Assembly (NCBI GenBank): GCA_018402565.1
Contig: JAGYIQ010000004.1
Location: 620,001-684,000 of the forward strand
Direction of reading: 5' to 3'
From: Pirellulaceae bacterium
Lineage (GTDB): Bacteria; Planctomycetota; Planctomycetia; Pirellulales; Pirellulaceae
DNA: 64,000 bases
In this document: positions 53,638-63,335 of the stretch, piece by piece
Layout: each line of letters begins with the position of its first letter
Numbering within the stretch: the stretch's first letter is position 1
The notes under the pieces: model-generated
Told to the model about the DNA's origin: nothing
The model's input: only the letters and a program-made list of their open reading frames with translations
Databases searched by the model: none
Position numbers and translations under genes: made by a program

Positions 53638-54446
53638 GCCAGATCGACGTCCTGGAAGGGAAAGGTCTCATCAATATCTGCTTGGCATAACTCGACCATG
53701 AAGGGTACGAGCCGCTGGCAGATGACTTCCATCACTTTTTGGCCCTTCTCAGCGGTGGCAGCATGCGGATTACCGGAGCCGCTGTTCTGTGTTAGCAAGT
53801 GCCAGGGTCGAGTGATCGTGACCCAGTTCTTACGCAGGGCCTCGAATTGCAACGGCCGCGTGGCACCACTATCTGCAGCCAGTGTGCCGTCGGGCTGGCG
53901 AGCCACCAAATGCGGGAAATAGTTGAGCATGAAGCTGGTCTCCAACTCCCCTGCATGATCCTCGGGATGGGTAAAGATGTCGAAGTAGACATCGCTCAGG
54001 CAGGCGTACCAACTGCACAGGAACAGGTGCACCTCGGTCTGATTGGCCAATTCTCGCAGGACGGGCTTGAAGTCATTGCCACCGTGACTGTTGAGGATCA
54101 GCAGCTTGCGAATCCCAGCTCGCTCGACACTTTCCACCAGATCGGCGATGACCATCGTCAAGGTCGATGGATTGAGGTTCATTGCCAGCGGAAATTCGGC
54201 CAGATTTGTCTCGGTGCCGTAGGGCATGGTCGGTAGGAGGATCGCCTTGCCCCCTAGGTTCCAAGTCCGCTCGCACAGCGTTTCGCCAATCAGCGTGCCC
54301 TCGTACCAATCGGTACCGTAGGGCAAGTGCAGGTTGTGCGGTTCGGTAGCCCCCATCGGCAACACGGCCAAATCGTAGGTCGTGTCCTTGACCACACCGT
54401 AGGCAGTCTCGGCCAAAACCCAAGGGCGAGCGTTTTTAATGGTCAT
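53634..54446 (-). CDS. creatininase family amidohydrolase
   Basis: 270 residues of the creatininase/FAPy-deformylase fold. Metal-binding pattern: LPMGATEPHNLHLPYGTDWYEG (Glu, His, Asp ligands), ILNSHGGNDF, and the later Glu in HAGELETSFMLNYFP. The family acts on cyclic or linear amides (creatinine, FAPy intermediates, mycofactocin); the substrate here is not determined. ATG 54446 gives the typical start; a longer frame to 54554 is Arg-rich and unlikely. The small Cys-rich protein follows in the same operon. Confidence 0.88.
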   Translation of the reverse strand: MTIKNARPWVLAETAYGVVKDTTYDLAVLPMGATEPHNLHLPYGTDWYEGTLIGETLCERTWNLGGKAILLPTMPYGTETNLAEFPLAMNLNPSTLTMVIADLVESVERAGIRKLLILNSHGGNDFKPVLRELANQTEVHLFLCSWYACLSDVYFDIFTHPEDHAGELETSFMLNYFPHLVARQPDGTLAADSGATRPLQFEALRKNWVTITRPWHLLTQNSGSGNPHAATAEKGQKVMEVICQRLVPFMVELCQADIDETFPFQDVDLA

Positions 54447-54698
54447 CGGTTGGTTCCCGAGTTCAGCGTCGATGCGGCTCGTCGTTCGAGCCGTTCGGGG
54501 TCCATTGTACTGACTGGGGTGAGCTTCGCGTAGCCGCCCGGCTTGTGAGTTCATCCGTTTCGCGATTAGAATCAGGGGCCATTCGGCGAGGTTGGCGTCG
54601 GGGAGACCCTACGGCCGAGGCAGCGACGACGCGTGACGACCGGGCCCGCCCAGGAGAGCAGGGCAGGGCAAGAATCGTAGCGGAACAAGGCCACGGAT

Positions 54699-57236
54699 TT
54701 GGTACAAACGAGAGATCTGTTTGAAAACTTGACGGTTCCGCCCGATGCCTACAACGAGATGTTCGCTCGGGATGGACAAGTGCGGGCCAATTGGTTGGCC
54801 CTCCAGACCGAACTCAATCGAGTGGGTCCGCTTGAGCTGAATCGCCGCATGCAGCAGGCGGCCGACCAAATCGCCAACCATGGCGTGACGTTCAATCCCT
54901 ACGACTTGTCGGAGGGCGCTTCGCGGCCGTGGAGTTTTGACGCGATTCCCGTCCTTTACACGGCCGAATCGTGGCAACAGGTCGCCGTCGGACTGGAGCA
55001 GCGGGCTCGGCTGATGGACCTGATCCTGCAGGATCTGTGGGGACCGCAAAACTTGCTGCGGGAAGGCGTCTTGCCACCCTATTTTCTTTTCGGGCATCCT
55101 GCCTACCAGCCGTCTTATCACGGACTCACCAAGCTCGGACACCATCATCTGTTCCTCTACGCAGCGGATCTGACCCGCGACGCGCAGGGAAAACACTGGG
55201 TCACAGGAGATCGTACCCGCGCTCCATTCGGCCTGGGTTATGTGCTGGAAAATCGCTTGATCGCCGCCAACTTGATGCTGGATGCCTTCCAAGCTTGCCG
55301 GGTACAACGCTTGGCCAAGTTTTTTCAATCGTTGCACTCGACGTTACTCGGCCTGGCTCCCACCAACGAGGCGAACCCTCACATTGCCGTCTGGACCAAA
55401 GGCCCCGGCAGCCGCTCGTTTTTTGAAGACGCCTATCTGGCTCGCTACTTGGGCTACACGTTGGTACAGGCCGACGACTTGGCGGTTCGCAAAAATCAAC
55501 TGCTCCTCAAAACGCTCGGCGGCCTTGTGCCGATCCATGTGTTGTGGCGCCGCGTGAACGACGAACACAGCGATCCCGTGGAGTTGAGCTCTCAGTCGGC
55601 CGGGGGTGTCGCCGGTCTGTTGGAGGTCATGCGTAGTGGCAATGTAGTGGTCATCAACAGCCCAGGTAGTCGCTTGGTAGAATCGCCACTCCTGAGCGTC
55701 TACTTGGAAAAAATAGCACAATTCTTTGAATTAGGTGACCTGCAACTTCCCACCATTCCCACTTGGTGGTTCGGGGATCGACCGACCGCCAAATGGTTGC
55801 AAATGCGACTGGATCATATCATGATTCGGCCGGCCTTCCGTATGGACAATCAGCGCCCGATTTATCCGGCCGAATTATCGACGGCAGATAAGCAGTCGTT
55901 ACTGCAACGCGTCTTGGCCACTCCTGAGGCGTTTGTCGCCCAGCCGATCGTGGAACGTTCGACGACACCGGTCTGGTATGCCGACCAAGTCCAGCAGTGG
56001 CCGTTGGCGCTGCGGGGGTTTGTCCTGGCGGGTCAGCAGGGGTTCGAGACGTTGCCCGGAGGTTTGGCTCGGGTGGCCTACCGGCCGCGGCTATTGGATC
56101 AATCGCCAACGAGTGGTGAAAAGAGTCAAGACGTCTGGATTCAAGGACACCAACTGGCGCCTGCCGCCAGCCTACTGCCGTCACTGACCGGCCCGATCGT
56201 GCTCAAACGCAGCGGTGCGGAACTTCCCAGTCGCGTGGCCGATTCTTTCTTCTGGCTGGGACGCAACATTGAACGGGCCGAAGCCGGTGCCCGCTTGCTG
56301 CGAGTCGCGCTGTTGCTGCTGCAAAACGAGCGAGAAGGGGTTTTGGATGGTTCGCGAGTCCTCCGAGCCATGGCGGAAAGCGGGCATCTCGAGCCCGATC
56401 TGATTCTACCGGGAATCCGTGAAACCCTGCCCGCCATGACACAGAGCCTGCCCAATAGTTTGTTCGAAAGCGAGCAACTGCCGCTGGGGTTTCGCAGCTC
56501 GCTTGATCACGTCATTCGACTCAGCGCCGCGGTTCGCGATCGTCTCTCGGTCGACGCCTGGCGAATCCTGCATCGACTGGATCAACTCTGTCGACGCCCG
56601 GACGGTCCCTCGGCACCCGACGTGACCGACACCACGGAACTGTTGGATCGTGTGATCGGCATGATGGCGGCATTTGCTGGCTTGGTAGCCGAAAACACAA
56701 CACGAACACTCGGATGGCGTTTCCTCGATATCGGTCGCAGAATCGAGAGGGCCATGCAGTCGGTCACCTGCTTGGATGTGATGTTTGGCACAACGACCGC
56801 TCAATCTGGCTTGGTGATCGAGTCCGCTTTGCAGGTACTCGATAGCCTCATGACGTATCGCCTGCGTTATTTGACGCACTTCCACCCGACCGCCGCTTGT
56901 GATTTGTTGCTGCATGACCAGTCCAATCCACGCTCGATCGCCTACCAATTGGACCTGATTGAACTGCATGTCAATCACTTGCCGAGCGATCCACAAACGC
57001 AGGAGATTCGCACCGATCAAAGACAAGCCGTTGCCATGAAACATGCGGTGCGAATGACTGACCCCGAACGACTGATGCAAACACGCGGCGAGCAACGGCC
57101 TGCGTTGCGTAAGTTGCTCCAAGGACTGGAGGGACAACTGACAGAACTATCGCAAACCATATCGGGAAGATACTTGGTTCATGCTCCCCTCCAGCGGCAC
57201 TTGGGAAGCATTGATCACACGGCGAGAGCCGATTGA
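54699..57236 (+). CDS. circularly permuted ATP-grasp and Alpha-E domain protein
   Basis: 845 residues. The first half (about 1-480) is a circularly permuted ATP-grasp type 2 domain (DLFENLTVPPDAYNEMF start, SYHGLTKLGHHHLFLYAADLTRD, VINSPGSRLVESPLLSVYLEKIA). The second (about 500-830) is an all-helical Alpha-E domain (SRVADSFFWLGRNIERAE, GWRFLDIGRRIERAMQSV). These two families normally sit with a transglutaminase and are thought to make or modify a peptide by ligation. TTG 54699, with AAGG nine bases before, matches the usual N-terminus; ATG 54759 is the alternative. Its stop overlaps the region before the transglutaminase. Confidence 0.9.
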   Translation: MVQTRDLFENLTVPPDAYNEMFARDGQVRANWLALQTELNRVGPLELNRRMQQAADQIANHGVTFNPYDLSEGASRPWSFDAIPVLYTAESWQQVAVGLEQRARLMDLILQDLWGPQNLLREGVLPPYFLFGHPAYQPSYHGLTKLGHHHLFLYAADLTRDAQGKHWVTGDRTRAPFGLGYVLENRLIAANLMLDAFQACRVQRLAKFFQSLHSTLLGLAPTNEANPHIAVWTKGPGSRSFFEDAYLARYLGYTLVQADDLAVRKNQLLLKTLGGLVPIHVLWRRVNDEHSDPVELSSQSAGGVAGLLEVMRSGNVVVINSPGSRLVESPLLSVYLEKIAQFFELGDLQLPTIPTWWFGDRPTAKWLQMRLDHIMIRPAFRMDNQRPIYPAELSTADKQSLLQRVLATPEAFVAQPIVERSTTPVWYADQVQQWPLALRGFVLAGQQGFETLPGGLARVAYRPRLLDQSPTSGEKSQDVWIQGHQLAPAASLLPSLTGPIVLKRSGAELPSRVADSFFWLGRNIERAEAGARLLRVALLLLQNEREGVLDGSRVLRAMAESGHLEPDLILPGIRETLPAMTQSLPNSLFESEQLPLGFRSSLDHVIRLSAAVRDRLSVDAWRILHRLDQLCRRPDGPSAPDVTDTTELLDRVIGMMAAFAGLVAENTTRTLGWRFLDIGRRIERAMQSVTCLDVMFGTTTAQSGLVIESALQVLDSLMTYRLRYLTHFHPTAACDLLLHDQSNPRSIAYQLDLIELHVNHLPSDPQTQEIRTDQRQAVAMKHAVRMTDPERLMQTRGEQRPALRKLLQGLEGQLTELSQTISGRYLVHAPLQRHLGSIDHTARAD

Positions 57237-57256
57237 GGAAATCGAGTTACGCTGTT

Positions 57257-58150
57257 ATGAAATATCGAGTCGTCCATACCACAGCCTACCGTTATGAATC
57301 GTCCATCAGCGTCAGTCACAATCGAGTGATCCTGACCCCGCGCAACTGCCATTGGGTCCGCTGCCTCTGGCATCGCCTCACGGTTCACCCCGCCCCGACT
57401 TGGTCCATCAAGCGTCATGACGTGTTTGGCAATTTGGTCCATGTCTTTGGTATCGAAGAAGGTCATACCGAATTGTTGGTGACCGCCGCCAGCCAAGTCG
57501 AGGTACTGGGCCAATCCCTACCTTCTTTGCACGAATCCCCGCCATGGGAAACTTTGCAGTTCCATCCGGCAGGTCCCTTGGTGAAGCTGAACGAGGAAAT
57601 GTTAGAAGTGGCCGGATTTCACTTCGCTTCGCCGCGGATTCCCTTGGTATCGACCTTCGCCGAATACGCTCGCACCAGCTTCCTGCCGCAACGCCCCGTC
57701 CTGGAGGCCGCTCTTGAACTGACGCGCCGAATCCATCAAGACTTTACCTACGACCCCAAGTCGACCAACGTCAACACACCCATCGAGGAGGCTTTTGCCC
57801 TCCGCCGCGGAGTCTGCCAAGACTTTGCCCAGATCCTGATCGCTTGCTTGCGTTCGCTGGGCCTAGCCGCACGTTACATCAGTGGCTACCTGCGAACCCT
57901 GCCTCCCCCGGGCAAAGAACGGCTCGTCGGTGCCGACCAATCCCATGCGTGGGCCTCGCTCTACGCCGGTCCAGAAATAGGCTGGGTCGATCTCGATCCC
58001 ACCAACAACGATTGGTGCGACCACAACCATGTCCCCATCGCCTGGGGTAGGGACTACACAGACATTGTCCCCTTCCGAGGAGTATTCCTGGGCGACGGCC
58101 GCAATCAACTCAAAGTCTCCGTGGATGTCTGCCCCGTGGAGAGCGATTAA
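57257..58150 (+). CDS. transglutaminase family protein
   Basis: 297 residues. N-terminal beta domain (MKYRVVHTTAYRYESSISVSHNRVILTPR), then the transglutaminase core with triad Cys in RRGVCQDFAQI (about 190), His in DQSHAWASLY (about 227) and Asp in GWVDLDPTNN (about 242). Associated with circularly permuted ATP-grasp/Alpha-E proteins in many bacteria. It may act as a protease-like partner on a peptide product; the target is unknown. ATG 57257 matches family members, while a TTG at 57233 would add eight residues. The genes are separated by only 20 bases and are likely co-transcribed. Confidence 0.9.
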   Translation: MKYRVVHTTAYRYESSISVSHNRVILTPRNCHWVRCLWHRLTVHPAPTWSIKRHDVFGNLVHVFGIEEGHTELLVTAASQVEVLGQSLPSLHESPPWETLQFHPAGPLVKLNEEMLEVAGFHFASPRIPLVSTFAEYARTSFLPQRPVLEAALELTRRIHQDFTYDPKSTNVNTPIEEAFALRRGVCQDFAQILIACLRSLGLAARYISGYLRTLPPPGKERLVGADQSHAWASLYAGPEIGWVDLDPTNNDWCDHNHVPIAWGRDYTDIVPFRGVFLGDGRNQLKVSVDVCPVESD

Positions 58151-58222
58151 AAAACCAGCAGAGCATTTCCGTTCACCCACACTGCGAATAAACTGGAGCG
58201 GAAGCCCCTGACGCGAATCGTG

Positions 58223-58324
58223 GCCAGTGACACAGGTTTGCCAGTGAAATTGGTCTGCCAGTGACACAGGTTTACCAGTGACACAGGTCTGCCAGTGACA
58301 TTGGGCTGCCTGTGAAATTGGGCT
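58223..58324. repeat. 17-bp tandem repeats before the glycosidase gene
   Basis: Six consecutive 17-bp units such as GCCAGTGACACAGGTTT and GCCAGTGAAATTGGTCT, in the 222-base gap. They end about 49 bases before the ATG at 58373. Confidence 0.85.
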
Positions 58325-58372
58325 GCTGCCCCCATTCGTCGGCAAATACCCGTTTGTAGCGAGAATCGACTG

Positions 58373-60937
58373 ATGCTTTACCGAACCTACCTCCTGTGTT
58401 GCCTCGCTGTACTGCTGCAACTGCCAACCTCTGTCACAGCTCAGGTTTTGGACAAACAGACTCTGCTGCAGCGGGAAACCTTCTGGGACAACCGAGACTT
58501 CGATTGGTACGCCGAGCAAATCCCCTTCTTCGATTGCCCCGATCCCGACATCACCACCACTTACTACTATCGCTGGGACCTGCTCACTAAGCACCTCACC
58601 TACGGGTCCCCCAACAGTGGGTATTCGTTCACCGAGTTCATCGATCGGCCCTTCTGGTCCGGCGCTTACGGGGCGATCAGCTGCCCGGCCGGTTTCCAAC
58701 TCTACGAAGCCCGTTGGCTCCGCTCGCCACGTATCGCCAACGATTACTCGAAGTACTGGTTCCGCACCCCGGGCGCCCAGCCCCGGAACTACTCGACCTG
58801 GTTGGCGGATTCCGCCTGGGAGATCGATAAAGTCCACCCCAATCGAGAGTTGCTGATCGATCTGCTGCCGGACCTGATCCGCAACTACCAGGCCTGGGAA
58901 CAACGCCATTTTGTCCCCGAAGTCGGTCTGTTTTGGCAGACTGGACACGACGACGGCATGGAGTTCAATATCAACAGCCGACAAACTCAAGATATTTTGC
59001 GCGGGGCCCCCAGCTACCGGCCCTCGTTCAATGCCTACATGTGGGCCGATGCCCAGGCCATTGCTCGAATCGCCACGTTGGCCAATCAGGAGGACTTGGC
59101 CGAGACTTATCGGCAGAAAGCCGACAGTCTGCGGCAGGCTATGCTGGAGCGGATGTGGGACCCGCGGCGTCAGTTTTTCTTCCCGATCCTGAAGAACGAC
59201 GAGGAGCGAGACGGACATCAGCTGAAGGCCTTGACCCGCACCTACGAAAGTGGCCAATTTGCAGGGAGTCCGTATGGTCGCGAATTGATCGGCTACGTGC
59301 CGTGGCAATTCAATCTGTTGGCCGACGAAGCTCCTTATGATCAAGCTTGGAAAAAGTTGATGGATCGCGATGGCTTCTATGCCGACTTCGGGCCATCGAC
59401 GGTCGAACGCAACGATCCGATGTTCTTGTTGCAGAACTCGTGCTGTTGGTGGAGCGGCCAATCGTGGCCGTATGCAACCACCCAAACACTCAAGGGCTTG
59501 GCCAACTTCTTGCAAGCCGACGGCCAAACCCTCACCTCCGACGATTATGTGCAGATGCTGGGCATCTATGCTCGCTCGCATCGCAAGGACGGTCGGCCTT
59601 ACTTGGCCGAGGCCCTGCATCCGGATACGGGTTCGTTCGAGGGACACGACGGCTACAATCACTCCGAACACTATCTGCACTCGGGCTTCTGCGACTTAGT
59701 GATTACTGGGCTGGTCGGTTTGATCCCGCGGGACGACGACACGTTGCAGTTGCATCCCCTCGCCCCAGCCGATTGGGACTACTTCGCTCTGGACGATGTT
59801 CCCTACCGTGGTTACTCGCTGAGTGTCGTCTGGGACAAGTCGGGCCAACGTTATGGCTTGGGATCCGGCTTTCACATTCTGGTAGATGGAGAGACGATCT
59901 ACACCGGCGATACGCTGTTCCCGGTGGTGTTGGCCGGTGCTTTGCCGCTGCGTGACGCCGCGCCGTCCCCTGCGCCGACTAACGTCGTGGATGTCAATTT
60001 TGCAGTCAACAACGACGGGCACTACTACCCACGGATGAGTGCCTCGTTCACCGCGCCCGGCACTTCACTCTCGAAGTTGCAGGACGGCAATTACTGGTAC
60101 TTGCTGCATCCACCGAATCGTTGGACCAGCGCTGATTCGCCCAACGCATCCGATTGGATTGAACTCGATTTGGGCGTACCCCGAGAGGTTCACACCGTGA
60201 AGCTGTACGTTTTGGACGACACCCAGATCGCGGACTCGTCGATTCGGGCCCCCGAGCGAATCGTGTTGGAGTCTTGGGACGGCGCTGCCTGGCAGCCGCT
60301 CGACATGCCAACCGAGCAGCCCGCCCCGGAGGGTGGACGTCCGTATGTTCTGCGGCTGGAGTCGATAACGGTGCAACGTCTGCGGGCGACCTTGCAACAC
60401 GCTGGGGGCTTTCGTTCGGGTCTAACGGAGATCGAAGTTTGGGGCCCCGCCCAATTGCCCCTGGCGACGGTTCCACCGCCCGCCGGCAACTTGGCCTACA
60501 ACGACGGCAGCCAAGCTTTCCCGCAGGCGACCGCCAGTCATCATGACCGTTTTGGGGGCGTGCCCCGTTCGGCCATCGACGGCATCACAAATTTTTCGCC
60601 GACACCGACCAATCGCTGGACCAGCTACGAGTCCCAGACGAAGAGTGATTGGCTGCAGATCGATTTTGGGAACCCGACGGAGTTCCGGCGGGTTGAGTTG
60701 GGGATTTACGACGATCGGGGTGGTGTCCAGCCGCCGGAGAAGTTCGAAATCCAGTACTGGGATGGGCAGGATTGGGCAGCGGTCGAAGACGTGCGACTCA
60801 GCTCGGAGCAACCCCTCGGTAGCCAGTGGAACTCGGCGGCCTTCCGCCCCGTCACCAGCCGCAAAGTCCGTATCCTGTTTACCCACCGCGGCGACGCCCG
60901 CAGCGGGGTGACCGAGGTGATGGTTTGGAACGAGTGA
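58373..60937 (+). CDS. secreted glycoside hydrolase-like protein with two discoidin domains
   Basis: 854 residues. Signal peptide (1-23). Residues about 25-520 form an alpha/alpha barrel of the MGH1/GH63-like glucosidase type (YYYRWDLLTKHLTYG, EVGLFWQTGHDDGME, FNAYMWADAQAIARIA, FGPSTVERNDPMFLLQNSCCWWSGQSWPYAT, HLHSGFCDLVITGLVGLIP in pieces). Candidate acidic residues lie in TGHDDGME and in the later DGRPYLAEA region. Two F5/8-type C (discoidin) domains follow (about 545-690 and 700-854) with NRWTSADSPNASDWIELDLG and NRWTSYESQTKSDWLQIDFG, each probably a sugar-binding module. The substrate is unknown. An exported glycan-degrading role matches the sulfatase and sialidase theme. Confidence 0.87.
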   Translation: MLYRTYLLCCLAVLLQLPTSVTAQVLDKQTLLQRETFWDNRDFDWYAEQIPFFDCPDPDITTTYYYRWDLLTKHLTYGSPNSGYSFTEFIDRPFWSGAYGAISCPAGFQLYEARWLRSPRIANDYSKYWFRTPGAQPRNYSTWLADSAWEIDKVHPNRELLIDLLPDLIRNYQAWEQRHFVPEVGLFWQTGHDDGMEFNINSRQTQDILRGAPSYRPSFNAYMWADAQAIARIATLANQEDLAETYRQKADSLRQAMLERMWDPRRQFFFPILKNDEERDGHQLKALTRTYESGQFAGSPYGRELIGYVPWQFNLLADEAPYDQAWKKLMDRDGFYADFGPSTVERNDPMFLLQNSCCWWSGQSWPYATTQTLKGLANFLQADGQTLTSDDYVQMLGIYARSHRKDGRPYLAEALHPDTGSFEGHDGYNHSEHYLHSGFCDLVITGLVGLIPRDDDTLQLHPLAPADWDYFALDDVPYRGYSLSVVWDKSGQRYGLGSGFHILVDGETIYTGDTLFPVVLAGALPLRDAAPSPAPTNVVDVNFAVNNDGHYYPRMSASFTAPGTSLSKLQDGNYWYLLHPPNRWTSADSPNASDWIELDLGVPREVHTVKLYVLDDTQIADSSIRAPERIVLESWDGAAWQPLDMPTEQPAPEGGRPYVLRLESITVQRLRATLQHAGGFRSGLTEIEVWGPAQLPLATVPPPAGNLAYNDGSQAFPQATASHHDRFGGVPRSAIDGITNFSPTPTNRWTSYESQTKSDWLQIDFGNPTEFRRVELGIYDDRGGVQPPEKFEIQYWDGQDWAAVEDVRLSSEQPLGSQWNSAAFRPVTSRKVRILFTHRGDARSGVTEVMVWNE

Positions 60938-61112
60938 CGGAAACCCGGGTAGCCAACCTAACCTTTCGCGACTTCCGATTTTGATGGCGTCCAGTGCTTC
61001 TGAATCCCGCAGCACACGAAAAGCTTGGCAATTGGGAAGAGTTTGCTAAGATTGTAGTTGCACGGGCTACTATGGAGCAGAGCGGATCCGCAAGATGGTA
61101 CGATGAGGCGTT

Positions 61113-61760
61113 ATGGGAATTTCTTATCCGGAAACAATGCAAGATCGGTTGGCAGATTTGGGTAACATCCCGTTGGATCGGATCCGCATGAATCCCCCGC
61201 CCGGCCAGGCGACCACTGTGGATTGGCTTTTGGTCCGAGAAGACCGTACCGGTCTGTGCGAATTGATTGACGGTACCCTGGTGGAGAAACCGATGGGCTG
61301 GTTGGAATCCTTGCTTGGGGCGGTGCTTGTCCGCTGGATGGGGTCGTTCGTGACCTCAAGGAATTTAGGGATTGTGACTGGGGCTGATGGATTTACCGAG
61401 TTGTACCCTGAAACGGTGCGTGCCCCCGACGTGGCGTTTGTTGCTTGGAGCCGATTGCCAAACGGAAAGCTACCGGTCGCACCCTTGCCTAAATTGGTGC
61501 CCAATTTCGTAATTGAGATCTTGAGCCAGGGAAATACCTACAGTGAAATGTCGCGAAAAAGACGCGAGTATTTTCAGGCGGGCGTGCAACTCGTCTGGAT
61601 CGTTGACCATCGACTGAGGACGATTACAGCGTATTCTGCTCCAAACCAATTTCGCGTTTTTTCGGCAGGTGATACCATCAGTGCTGCCCCTGTCCTCCCG
61701 GACTGGCTGTTCAACACGGCAGAATTATTCGAGGTTCTCGATCAGCAGCCACCCAGCTAA
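61113..61760 (+). CDS. Uma2 family endonuclease-like protein
   Basis: 215 residues of the Uma2/DUF820 PD-(D/E)xK nuclease fold family: CELIDGTLVEKPMG (about 50-63), APDVAFV (about 109-115), PNFVIEILSQGNTYSEMSRKRREYFQAGVQLVWIVD (about 130-165), matching the D...ExK-type layout. Such proteins are abundant in planctomycetes and cyanobacteria, often transposon- or defence-associated, function uncertain. GAGG five bases before the ATG. Alone between the glycosidase and mqo. Confidence 0.88.
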   Translation: MGISYPETMQDRLADLGNIPLDRIRMNPPPGQATTVDWLLVREDRTGLCELIDGTLVEKPMGWLESLLGAVLVRWMGSFVTSRNLGIVTGADGFTELYPETVRAPDVAFVAWSRLPNGKLPVAPLPKLVPNFVIEILSQGNTYSEMSRKRREYFQAGVQLVWIVDHRLRTITAYSAPNQFRVFSAGDTISAAPVLPDWLFNTAELFEVLDQQPPS

Positions 61761-61825
61761 AGACAGGCGTCACATTGTAGAGCGATTTCTTCGCAGTTTG
61801 TCACCCATTCTGATATCGTCGCCAT

Positions 61826-63307
61826 ATGCCACAAACGCTTGATGTCCTGGTGATTGGCAGTGGAATTTTGTCAGCGACGGTCGCAGTCATGCTAAAGCAA
61901 GTTGATCCGACACTGCAACTGCAGCTGGTCGAAGCAGCGACGGAATTGGCTTGTGAGGCCTCCGATTCCGTGAACAATGCCGGGACCGGCCACGCAGGGC
62001 TTTGTGAATTAAGCTATACGCCGCAGCGATCAGCCGACGGACGTGTACCTGTTGAGCGAGCCATTCAAATTTTTGAGCAATTTGAATATTCCAAACAATT
62101 CTGGTGCGAATTGGTCGTCCAAGGAGTTTTGGGTGATCCACGTGAGTTCGTTCACCCCGTTCCCCATATGTGCTTTTTGACAGGTCAGGACGGCGTATCT
62201 TTCCTGCGGGCTCGGCATGAAGCGATGATCGAGCATCATTTTTTCTCAAGCATGCAATGGACGGCAGATCCAATCACTATCCAGTCGTGGGCTCCTCTGG
62301 TAATAGAGGGAAGAGCCGAGGAACCGATAGGCATGACTCGCGGGTGGGGCACGGAAATCAATTACGGCCAACTGGCCAAACAAATGTGTCATTGGCTATC
62401 CCAACAAGATGGATGTGGCTTAATGCTCGGCTGGCGAGTCGGTCGACTACGGCGAGTTTCACAGGGATGGGAAGCCGAACTACGCTGTATTGTCTCAGGA
62501 GAGACGCGCCGCTGTGTGGCACAGCGTGTTTTCGTTGGCGCGGGTGGTGGCAGCTTGCCACTCCTCCAAGCCACTGGACTTCCGGAATTTCGCGGGCTGG
62601 CCGGCTTTCCCATCGCGGGGCAATGGCTGGTGTGTGACGCGCCTGATCTCACCTCTCGGCACCACACCAAAGTCTACGGGGCTACGCCGATTTCGGCGCC
62701 CAGTCTGGGAGCCGGACACTTGGACAGTCGTCGATTAAATGGAAGTCCGCAACTGATGTTCGGTCCCTTTGCTTCCTGGACCACGCGTTTTCTCAAGCAA
62801 ACCGGCCACTGGAGTGACTTGCCTCGTTCATTGCGCCTCAACAACTTGGCGGCCCTGCTGCGAGCTGGAATCCACAACCGTGACTTGGTTAGTTACCTGA
62901 TCGCTCAGGCCCTGCAAAGTCACGAACAGCGTATGCAAGCACTGCGAGAGTTCTATCCCCGGGCACAAGCTGAGAACTGGCGTTTGGTAGACGCCGGCAT
63001 CCGCGTGCAGACGATCAAGCGAACGGATGGTGGGACGATTTACTTTGGGACTGAAGTCGTCTCCAGTCACGATCGCTCACTGGCCGCTGTTCTCGGCGCG
63101 TCCCCTGGAGCTTCTGTTGCCGTCAGTATCGCCCAGGAAATCTTGCGACGGAATTGGTCTTACCTCCTCGCAGCAACCGCAGGTCAAAGGAACATGAAGC
63201 GTTTGCTTCCCACCTACGATCAGGATTTAAAGTTGGTACAAAACCGGGATTTGTTCACCAGAGTCAATCGCGCATCCGCGGATGTTTTAGGGCTAACACC
63301 GCCTTGA
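61826..63307 (+). CDS. mqo: malate:quinone oxidoreductase
   Basis: 493 residues. Membrane-bound FAD enzyme that oxidises malate to oxaloacetate and reduces quinone. N-terminal FAD loop VLVIGSGILSATVAVML. The hallmark NNAGTGHAGLCELSYTP (about 50-67) contains the substrate-binding region of Mqo. Later PVPHMCFLTGQDGVSFL and IQTIKRTDGGTIYFGTEVV fit. It would feed electrons to the ACIII-oxidase chain encoded upstream. ATG 61826; complete. Confidence 0.93.
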   Translation: MPQTLDVLVIGSGILSATVAVMLKQVDPTLQLQLVEAATELACEASDSVNNAGTGHAGLCELSYTPQRSADGRVPVERAIQIFEQFEYSKQFWCELVVQGVLGDPREFVHPVPHMCFLTGQDGVSFLRARHEAMIEHHFFSSMQWTADPITIQSWAPLVIEGRAEEPIGMTRGWGTEINYGQLAKQMCHWLSQQDGCGLMLGWRVGRLRRVSQGWEAELRCIVSGETRRCVAQRVFVGAGGGSLPLLQATGLPEFRGLAGFPIAGQWLVCDAPDLTSRHHTKVYGATPISAPSLGAGHLDSRRLNGSPQLMFGPFASWTTRFLKQTGHWSDLPRSLRLNNLAALLRAGIHNRDLVSYLIAQALQSHEQRMQALREFYPRAQAENWRLVDAGIRVQTIKRTDGGTIYFGTEVVSSHDRSLAAVLGASPGASVAVSIAQEILRRNWSYLLAATAGQRNMKRLLPTYDQDLKLVQNRDLFTRVNRASADVLGLTPP

Positions 63308-63335
63308 AAATGCTTCCGAGACCAATCGAGCGTGC

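Noticed and set aside
57863..59680. 605-codon minus-strand frame over the transglutaminase and glycosidase
   Set aside because: Both plus-strand genes show family motifs; the antisense product does not.
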